Positions 56,301 to 64,000 of a stretch of 64,000 nt of DNA are shown here, piece after piece. Within the stretch, counting starts at the first letter, position 1, and each line of letters begins with the position of its first letter. The translations under genes were made by a program, and so were the position numbers. Source of the DNA: Pegoplata infirma (taxonomy: Eukaryota > Arthropoda > Insecta > Diptera > Anthomyiidae); the NCBI GenBank assembly GCA_963921195.1, contig OY992539.1, forward strand, positions 161,640,622 to 161,704,621, given 5' to 3'. Below the pieces are notes generated by a model that saw only the letters and a program-made list of their open reading frames with translations, was not told where the DNA came from and did no database searches.

Positions 56301-58062
56301 CAGATTTATAATATTACCTGCTGTTGCGCCCGGCGTTTCACGGGTCGACTTAGATATGAGTATCTTAACAGCTTCTCCCCAGCGCCGTCTATCGGGTCCG
56401 TAATAATACATAATTTTCTCAAGACGAAACATATATACATTCAAGTGTTGTAAAATTTCACTGAATTGAAGAATTTTGTTAATAACTTTACCCCAGCGCC
56501 ATCTACAGGGTCAAAATTTTATCAAAAAACTTATTTCTGTTTTTATAAATGTATCATGAGAATTTGAGCCACCTTGTACCATAAATTATAATTATAATGA
56601 CAACAGTGCCACCTATCAATTCCAAATATATCAGGAAACTTATTTTTGTTTAATAAATATATTGTGTGTATATCAGCCAAATCGTACCATAAATGCAAAA
56701 AATTTAAATATTGCAACAACAGCGCCACCTATCGGGATTAAACATAAGATACCTGGCTCAAGACTAAACTAATATATTGTCCAAGTTTGGTATCAATCGG
56801 TCCAGCGGTTCTTGAGTTTTAGTAATTAAGATAATTCCCGCCTCGTTTATTACTACTTGTTGTAAAAATTTCATTAAAATCGGGTCACTCGTTTATGCGT
56901 GATTACAGAACATGCATAAATAACGTTCAATAAAATGAAAAGGGGCGCGGCATTTTACGCCACTTTGTCCGATTGCTCTCCACTGTTCCCGCCACAGTTA
57001 TTACTATCTGTGATAAAGATTTCATTAAAATCGCTTCAGCCCTTTATGCATGATTAAGGTACAGGCGAATATAGCGTTCAATAAAAAAATGGGTGTGACA
57101 TTTTACGCCCCATTGTCTGATCGCTATATTTTATGGCCTATAGTTCTCGACTCGGTTGGTAGGATCTGTGGTGAAAATTTCATGGAAATCGGTAGAGCCG
57201 TTTAATAGAGATTGCGGAAAAGGCAGAAATAACCTGTAATAAAATAAAAAGGGGCGTGGCATTTTACGCCCCTTTGTCCGATCATTCTCTTTAATTGCCA
57301 ATGGTTTACGCCTCGGTTTGTACTATCTGTTGTAAAAATTTCATAAAAATCGGTTCAGCCGTTTAAGTTTGATTGCGGAAATGGCAGAAATCACTTTCAA
57401 TGTAATACAAAGAGGCGTGGCATTTAACGCCCCCTGATTTTCGATCGATTGTGGGTCATAGTTCCGCCTTGGTTAGTACTATCTGTGTTAAAAATTCCAT
57501 TAAAATCGGTTCAGCCGTTTACGCGTTATTACGGAAAATGCAAAATAACGTTTCATAAAATAAAAAGGGGCGTGGCATTTAACGCCCCTTTTTCCGATCG
57601 CTTTCTCTTATGGCCTATAGTTCCCGCCTCGGTTAGTACTATTTGTGGTGAAAATTTCATTCAAATTGGTTCAGCCGTTTAAGTTTGATTGCGGAAAAGG
57701 CAGAAATTACTTTCAATGTAATACAAAGGGGCGTGGCATTTTACGCCCCCTTTTTTTGATCGCCCTCTATTGTGGGTCATAGTTTCCGCCTTGGTCAGTA
57801 CTATCTGTGTTAAAAATTTCATTAAAATCGGCTCAGCCGTTTACGCGTTATTGCGGAAAAGGCAGAATAACGTTCCATAAAATAAAAAGGGGCGTGGCAT
57901 TTAACGCTCCTTTGTCCGATCGCTTTCTCTTATGGCCTATAGTTCCCGCCTCGGTTAGTACTATCTGTGGTAAACATTTCATTCAAATCGGTTCAGCCGT
58001 TCTCCCCTGATTGCGGAACAGACAGACAGACAGACAAACCAACACTCAGATTTATAATATTA
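53393..58062 (+). repeat. Array of the dispersed modular repeat, three head-to-tail copies
   Basis: Heads (CTAGCTGTTTTGCGCCCGG, CGTTGCCCGGG) at 53393, ~54888 and ~56325; tails (gacagacagacagacaaacc, 'aacactcagatttataatat') at ~54835, ~56275 and ~58018. Between head and tail are roughly 7 to 9 modules of about 170-190 bp each. Some short frames run through several modules but none encodes a known protein. The array is inserted in the right arm of the large palindrome. Confidence 0.85.
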
Positions 58063-58200
58063 AAATAGGGATATTATTGACGTTTTCCAAACGCCTTTGA
58101 TAAAAAAAATAAAAACTTCAGTGGGCTATAAAAAAGAAATCCGAACTGACTTTGCAAAACTCTTTGGTGATTTTGTCCATTTGATGGTCTACTTTAAAAA

Positions 58201-58597
58201 AATCCTATATAAACTGATTCCATTTAAAATAGCACAGGCAATCAGCCGATGATGGTTCAATTTATCCAAAATTAACATATCCATTCTTCTGATTTTTATT
58301 GAAGTTCAGTTTTTTGTTATTATTCGAAATTGTGAATGGTTCGCGTTTTATCGCTGTTCAAAGCTGGTATTTTGCATAGTGTTTATAAACCGATCTATTT
58401 TGCATAGTGTTCATAAACCGATTTACCGGTAAACCGAAAACCCGGGTATTTCCCACAATTTCGGTTTTTTGCAAACCGGTTAAGCGGAATAGAAAATTTC
58501 CGGTGCACCGAAAACAGGGTTTTTTCTGTCGGTTAGCCGGTTTTTTAAATACATTCAAAACGGAATATTTTTGCAAATATTAAGGGTTATTCATTTA
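58201..58597. other. Sequence rich in ACCGGTAAACCG motifs
   Basis: Around 58375-58530 there are repeated 'aaaccgatttaccggtaaac' strings and a 27-bp tandem duplication beginning 'ttttgcatagtgtt'. An inverted counterpart (accggtttaaccgagaaacc) lies at 59960-60020. These may be the two ends of an older element enclosing 58598-59950. A target duplication could not be settled. Confidence 0.4.
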
Positions 58598-58827
58598 AGG
58601 CGTGATTAGACGAGAGAGAATTCCCCTAGATTTAAAGTAAAAAACAACTCAGTAGTAACTTTTAAAATTGGAATGTCAAATAAAATTTTATTATATATTT
58701 TTTATTTACTTTAATTTGGTTTCCAATCTACAAATTAATGAGATTTGACACAAAGTTAAAAGTATATTACCAGAGAGTTGCGTTTTACTTTAAATCTAGG
58801 GGGTTTCTCTCCCGTCTAAACGCGCCT
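58598..58827. mobile_element. PIF/Harbinger-type MITE, 230 bp
   Basis: AGGCGTGATTAGACG and the complement of AGGCGCGTTTAGACG, with further inverted identity over 'ctagatttaaagtaaaa'. TTA on both sides (58595-58597, 58828-58830), the preferred 3-bp target of this group. A damaged second copy lies at about 62362-62612. Confidence 0.8.
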
Positions 58828-58830
58828 TTA

Positions 58831-59950
58831 TGGTTATTTAAAAATTTCGGGGAAACACCTTGAAAATCCGTGAGAAAGAAAGTCTAAAATATGTTTTGTC
58901 TTCAAGAAAATATATTCCGAATCCGGAAGATATGTATTTGAATTATTTACCGTTGTATGCGTTTTTACACACTTTCATTGAAAATTTAAAAAGTGACTTT
59001 TAACCAGATACTAAAATTTCTGTTAATGAAGCAAATCAAAATAAAGTACGGTTCTGCAATTTACAACAAACTAATATTTTTATACCCTCCAACCACAGTA
59101 TGGGGGTATACTCACTTTGTCATTCCGTTTGTAACGCATAAAAATATCGGTCGGGGACCCCATAAAGTATATATATTATTGATCTATGATCGATTCTACG
59201 TCGTTCTATGAATGTCCGTCCGTCCGTCCGTCCGTCTGTATAAAACACGATTCAGTCCAAAATAAAAGAGCTAGACCCCTGAAAATTGGCAAGAATATGT
59301 CTTATGTTCATAGGCCGGTTAAGTTCGGAAATGGGCAAAATCGGGCCAGGGGGAAAAAAGTTCCCCCTTAACGAACTAAAAAAACCTCTTAAAAAACGAC
59401 GTTTTTACATATTTTTTTGCTATTTTTGTTAAAAAAATGAAACCTTTTTATGTCAGAAGGGGTTTAAGCTCCTGCACTTAGACCCAGGGGGCTGGAAAAT
59501 TTATTTTTTTTCTGCCCGCCCCCTTTTGTGGGCGTGGTTTTAGAAAATCATTAAAATAATGAGAAGATGGTATTACTAAATTGCAAAAATCATAATAATT
59601 AAATTAGTTAACATTTATCGCGATGGGGAAAGTATCCCCCACCGAGCCCCCCCCCAAAAAAAATGACCCTGGATTTTTTATATGTTTTAACATGTTGGAG
59701 GGTATCATAGATTCGGCATAGCCGAATTTAACACTCTCACTTGTTTTTTTTAATAAAACCAATATAAATTTAAGCTCCGCTGAGTATGGGAAAATAAAGC
59801 ACCGTATTTTTACAGCTATTTTCAAAGGGTAACAGTTGCCAACTTTGCTCAAAGAAACAAATATTTTAACATAGGTTATATTCGCTTTTTTATTTAATAA
59901 AAATTAGCCTATTTTAAATTGTTTTTGTGTTTGTCAGTTAAAGAAAAAAA
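58831..59950 (+). repeat. Segmental duplication, copy 1
   Basis: Apart from the DINE-like insertion at 59080-59745, this matches 62613-63022 nearly base for base. Together with the MITE to its left, copy 1 spans about 58646-59915. It lacks a ~66-bp stretch that copy 2 has at about 62455-62520. No gene is encoded; the frame at 58993-59211 is spurious. Confidence 0.75.
59080..59745 (+). mobile_element. DINE-1-like element with a natural empty site
   Basis: It runs from 'tataccctccaaccacagta' to 'acactctcacttgttt', with 'gtccgtccgtccgtctgtat' inside. It matches 10546-11473 but lacks the hAT MITE found there. Copy 2 of the duplication (about 62860-62873) has only a T-run at this place, so the insertion happened in a T-rich site after the duplication or was lost cleanly in copy 2. 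Confidence 0.75.
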
Positions 59951-60115
59951 ACGTTTTTTATTCCGGTTTAACCGAGAAACCGGTTTTCCAAAATGTCGGT
60001 TTTTTATAAACACAATTTTGCCACAATTTTATGAGAAATACATAATGTTTAAATGATCGTATCTTTGAAACGCATTATCCGATTGCCACGAAATAAAGCG
60101 CACTTTCCAGCTTTT

Positions 60116-60187
60116 CTTATCGTGTGGGAGTCTTCCCCTCTTATCGTGTGGGAGTCTTCTCCTTCTTATCGTGTGGGAGTCTTCCCC
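60116..60187 (+). repeat. Three tandem copies of a ~24-bp unit
   Basis: 'cttatcgtgtgggagtcttc' occurs three times in a row at about 60116, 60139 and 60164, directly ahead of the LINE fragment. It may be a minisatellite of the LINE leader or pure coincidence of position. Confidence 0.65.
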
Positions 60188-62361
60188 CTTAAAAAGTATT
60201 TTCGAAAATGATATGATTAATCCAATAATAATGGGTGATTTAAATATAAGAATAGGTGAACTCCAACAACAATGTTTAGAAGGATTAATTGAATCAATGT
60301 TTCCCGCTGGTTTAGAAAAAAGAAAGTCTATGGACAAAACAACTCTTTCACATGGCAATGATTTTTTAGAATTTTGTAATAATTATGGGCTATTGATCGC
60401 AAATGGCAGAACAGTTGGTGATGAGGAAGGTTGTTTTACTTGTATGAATTATAATGGAAGCTCCGTTAATGACATATGTGCGTTAGCGGTTGATGTTTTA
60501 AAATATGTAGAGAGCTTTGCAGTAGAAAACCAAATATTTTCTGATCATCTCCCCATCAGATTGAATTTAATACTAAAAGAAGCAAACAACATATCTAAAA
60601 AAATGAACTTGTTACCCAAATTAAAATGGATCGCGTCTACCGAACAGAGGTACCAACAAAATTTAGATGAAAACTTGAGAAAGATTCAAGAACAAAAAGA
60701 GTTTTTAGGTTTAAATGATCTTAAAAACGTGATTCTAGAATCATATAAGCAGCCAATATCAACAAAAAAGACTATCGATTTCAAAAATAAATGGTTTGAT
60801 AAGCAATGTAACAAAGCTAGAGAGGAGTCAATGGAACGTTTGAATATTTTCAGAGGTTCCAAATGTCTTGTTGATAAACAAATCTATATTGTGAAAAGAA
60901 ATGAGTACCAAACTCTTTGTAAAAGTAAAAAGAAGGATTATTATGAAAATTAAGAACGTAAATTGGATTTAGTTTCAGATAGTAAGCAGTGGTGGCAAAT
61001 AGCGAAGGAAATAAGAAATCAGGAAACTCATATTGGCTGTACAATCAGTTCAGACAGTATTAGAGATTATTTCAAACGACTATTAAATCCAACTACCAGG
61101 GCAGGTGAAATTTTCTATGCATCAAACTTTGTTACAGATGAAAATCTTGACAAAGAATTTACACTACAAGAAATTAAACAGCAACTTAAAAAAGCTAAAT
61201 TAAATAAGGTTCCTGGGGAAGACCGTATTCCATACGATTTTTTTAAAAATGCAAGCGAAAATTATTTAAAAGTTCTAGCAGATGTATTTACCCAAATTTT
61301 GGAAGGCCGCAATGATTACGAAGCTTTTAGAAAAAGTATTATCTTTCCCATACATAAAAAAGGTGACTTAAACCAGGTAAACAATTATAGAGGAATATCA
61401 TTTATGAATTCTATGGCAAAAATTATGATGGGCTCGATAAATGATAGAATATCAGAATGGGTAAATAGATATCACATTTTTAACGAGTACCAGGCTGGTT
61501 TCCGCAAAGGTTACTCAACTATCGACAATTTATACAATGTATCCGCAATAGTTAATATAAAATTCGCCGAGAACAAAAAAGTGTACGCTTTCTTTGTAGA
61601 TTTTAGCGAAGCTTTTGATCGAATACCTAGAAAAATGTTAATATACAAGCTTCACCAAATTGGATTGTCAACGAAGATTATAAATTTTATCGAGAATGTA
61701 TACCAAAATACAAAAGCAGCTGTATGGACAGGTACTGAGGTGTCAACTTATTTTGAGACATGCTCAGGCGTAAAACAAGGTTGCTTGTTATCGCCGCTTA
61801 TGTTTGCATTATACTTAAACGATCTGCATGAGTTTCTTAGTGGTGGATTATTTATAAACGAAATTAATATACGAGTATTAATGTATGCAGACGATGTAGT
61901 CTTAATTGCCGAAAAAGCAAGCGTTTTGCAGAAAAAGATTGACAAACTCGAACAATACTGTCATATGTGGGCAATGGAAGTAAATCTAACGAAATCTGAA
62001 ATAATGGTTTTCAGAAAAGCAGGTAGACTTGGTGCTAGTGAAAAATGGACGTTCAACGGAGAAGATGTAAGAATAGTAAATGAGTATAAATATCTTGGAA
62101 TGTTGCTCACACCGACAATGTCGTTTACAAAACACATAAATGGAAAAACAGATGCTGCAAAATCTTGTCTAAATGTAGCCTGGAAAAACTTTACAGGCAA
62201 AAACGATGTCTCCATTAAAGCAAAATGGAAAATGTTCCTCGCAGTATGTAGGTCAATTCAGTCTTACGGGGCACAAATTTGGGGATACTGAAACTTTGAT
62301 GGTGTAAATAAGCTGAATAGATATTTTACGAAAAGAATCCTAAAACTACCAGACGTAGTAG
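60171..62361 (+). pseudogene. LINE fragment: partial endonuclease and RT
   Basis: The endonuclease C-part is present (IIMGDLNIRIG, GCFTCMNYNGSSVNDICALA, SDHLPIRL), then RT: FPIHKKGDLNQVNNYRGISF, YQAGFRKGYSTIDNL, FFVDFSEAFDRIPR, SGVKQGCLLSPLMF, MYADDVVLIAE (YADD at 61884-61895), EYKYLGMLLTP. The frame is broken only by an in-frame TAA (60951-60953) and TGA (62289-62291); coding continues to about 62361, ending within LPDVV. Both the N-terminal EN motifs and the whole 3' end are missing. Loss of the 3' end is not expected from ordinary LINE insertion. The clade was not determined. Confidence 0.85.
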
Positions 62362-63022
62362 TAACTCAGTAGTAACTTTTAAAATTGGAATGTCAAATAA
62401 AATTTTAATATATATTTTTTATTTACTTTAATTTGGTTTCCAATCTACAAATTATTGACTAAATGTGCGAAAACAAATAATAATATTATGAAAATGGTAA
62501 GCAAAAACAAGTCTTAAAGAAATGAGATTTGACACAAAGTTAAAAGTATATTACCAGAGAGTTGCGTTTTACTTTAAATCTAGGGGGTTTCTCTCCCGTC
62601 TAAACGCGCCTTTATGGTTATTTAAAAATTTCGGGGAAAACACCTTGAAAATCCGTGAGAAAGAAAGTCTAAAATATGTTTTGTCTTCAAGAAAATATAT
62701 TCCGAATCCGGAAGATATGTATTTGAATTATTTACCGTTGTATGCGTTTTTACACACTTTCATTGAAAATTTAAAAAGTGTTTTTTAACCAGATACTAAA
62801 ATTTCTGTTAATGGAGCAAATCAAAATAAAGTACGGTTCTGCAATTTACAACAAACTAATATTTTTTTTTTTCAATAAAACCAATATAAATTTAAGCTCC
62901 GGTGAGTATGGGAAAATAAAGCACCGTATTTTTACAGCTATTTTCAAAGGGTAACAGTTGCCAACTTTGCTCAAAGAAACAAATATGTTAACATAGGTTA
63001 TATTCGCTTTTTTATTTAATAA
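62362..63022 (+). repeat. Segmental duplication, copy 2
   Basis: It begins 'taactcagtagtaacttt' directly after the LINE fragment and matches copy 1 (58646-59079 and 59746-59915) to its end. The left inverted repeat of the MITE is missing here. It ends where the dispersed-repeat head begins at 63023. Confidence 0.75.
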
Positions 63023-63774
63023 AAACTAGCTGTTTTGCACCCGGCGTTGCCCGGGTTGAAAAATATTATACAATGAATGATAGTTAGTAATGCCCCATGG
63101 TTCCATCCTCGGTTAGCACTACATCTGGTGAAAATTAAAATTTCGCATCATTTCACAACACCTCTGTCCGATCGCGCGCTGATATGGCCCATTGTTCCCG
63201 CCTCGGTTAGTACTCGACTTTTAAGCGTGATTACCCAATAGGCAGAAATAACTTTCAATATATTACAGAGGAGTGTGGTAATTTACGTCTCTTTGTACAA
63301 TCGCATGCTGATATGGCCCCGCATCGGTTAGTCAGTTGTAAAAATTGGCTCAGCCATTTTGCGTGATTGCGGAACTGTCAAAAATAATTTTCAAATAGTG
63401 CAAGGGGGTGCAGCATTCTACAACGCTTTTGCCCAAACGATAATATGGCATACTGTTACCGCCTCGGTTAGTACTATATGTTGTGGAAGTTTTGTTAAAA
63501 TCAGTTTAGACGCTTAAGCGTTATTACGGAACAGACAGAAAAAACTTTTAGTGTGGTGCAAAGAAGCGTGGCAACTTACGCCTCGCGATCTATTATGGTT
63601 TATAGTTCCCGCTTCGGAAGTACTATATGTGATGAATATTCCATTAAAATCGGTTAAGGCGTTTAAGCATGATTATGGAACAGGCAGAAATATCTTTCAA
63701 TGTAATACAAAAGAGCGTGGGATTTTACTCCTCTTTGTCAAATCGCACTCATTTACGGCCTATAGTTCCCGCCT
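63023..63774 (+). repeat. Dispersed modular repeat: head and four modules
   Basis: Head CTAGCTGTTTTGCACCCGG plus CGTTGCCCGGG at 63027, then degenerate modules. The last module stops in 'cccgcctcggttag', which runs straight into the TTAGG run of the LINE at 63778. Confidence 0.78.
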
Positions 63775-63777
63775 CGG

Positions 63778-64000
63778 TTAGGTTAGGTTAGGTTGTAAGT
63801 GGCTGCTGACGTTTTACGTCAACACACGTAGACTCTGAGGTCCATTGTGATACCACGGGATCGTAATAGGTTTCCCTACTAGTCCCTGTCGTTAAACCAG
63901 TTTGAGCTTCTTATGAAACTCCTTAGATGTTGAATTTTGACATCCGACAAATCTGAAAGATCGTACAGCTCCCTAGATCCCAGTGAAGCAAGTCGCTGAC
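63778..64000 (-). mobile_element. R1/LOA-like LINE, second copy, 3' end (cut by window)
   Basis: Almost identical to 19018-19240, starting with TTAGG units (63778-63792) and the same 3' untranslated sequence. The stop codon of the pol frame lies at 63879-63881, and the frame above it encodes the C-terminal LYDLSDLSDVKI region up to the edge. About ten differences from copy 1 are visible in 220 bases. Confidence 0.82.
63879..64000 (-). CDS. LINE pol C-terminus (partial)
   Basis: Reading down from the window edge, the frame matches the C-terminal ~40 residues of the copy ending at 19119 (SLGSRELYDLSDLSDVKI, then SNWFNDRD and TAG). Too little is visible to say whether this copy is intact. Confidence 0.7.
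   Translation of the reverse strand, partial: QRLASLGSRELYDLSDLSDVKIQHLRSFIRSSNWFNDRD

Larger units (their letters stand above)
48295..58200. repeat. Large palindrome split by three insertions
   Basis: Left arm: 48295-48697 plus 52103-~52430. Right arm: ~52440-52893, 53229-53392 and ~58070-58200. Shared inverted stretches include 'acttcagtgggctataaaaa', 'aacattttaaccctctaa', 'ccacatgcgaaaatgcttaa' and 'gcagtgttaaaaaacatcga'. Without insertions it would be about 1.5 kb with arms of ~730 bp and almost no loop. Inside the arms, the motif 'aaccctctaacagcc' with 'tagtcctttttcaaaag' recurs, so each arm is itself internally repetitive. No terminal duplication was found. Confidence 0.75.

Overview
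This window is eukaryotic, AT-rich, intron-bearing DNA with no recognisable single-copy host gene. Nearly everything that can be assigned is a transposable element (TE) or a repeat. The mix (a BEL/Pao LTR retrotransposon, an I-clade LINE with a TAA tail, an R1/LOA-like LINE, DINE-1-like interspersed elements with CCGTCCGTCCGT blocks, many hAT-like elements, a PIF/Harbinger element) points to an insect, most likely a higher fly with a large repeat-rich genome. The species cannot be named from this.

Layout. 296-16793: a dispersed repeat built of ~180-190 bp modules serves as landing ground. Into it went a two-gene PIF/Harbinger element (563-6828, itself carrying two long palindromic elements), a hAT-like element (7782-8595) and a nested composite (9447-15735) holding a DINE-like copy, a hAT MITE and a 3.65 kb element. 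16794-18465: palindromes. 19018-31015: an R1/LOA-like LINE on the minus strand, split by a complete, very young BEL/Pao element (21092-28783, 445-bp LTRs with one difference seen) and by a 1.2 kb hAT-like element (29413-30641). 31901-46065: a nest whose outer shell is a ~0.46 kb MITE; it was hit by three hAT-like elements, each with its own perfect 8-bp target duplication, and the last of these holds a full-length I-clade LINE (40037-45440, 15-bp target duplication). 47808-58200: a hAT MITE, then a large palindrome whose arms were split by a 3.4 kb hAT-like element, a hAT MITE and a 4.7 kb array of the dispersed repeat. 58350-64000: a duplicated segment flanking an end-less LINE fragment, another dispersed-repeat block, and the 3' end of a second R1/LOA-like LINE.

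How the genes relate. Each coding region serves the mobility of its own element: transposase plus Myb-like protein in Harbinger, gag-protease plus RT-RNase H-integrase in BEL, ORF1 plus EN-RT-RNase H in the I element. Apart from the BEL copy most are visibly broken. Four breaks (one in BEL, three in the I element) read as loss of one A from an A-run, so an assembly or sequencing artefact should be excluded before these copies are called dead.

The main value of the window is stratigraphic. Target-site duplications, and empty sites inside sister repeats, let the order of many insertions be read directly. No new enzymatic or defence system was seen. The least explained items are the modular dispersed repeat, the large palindromes and the TTAGG tails of the LINE.
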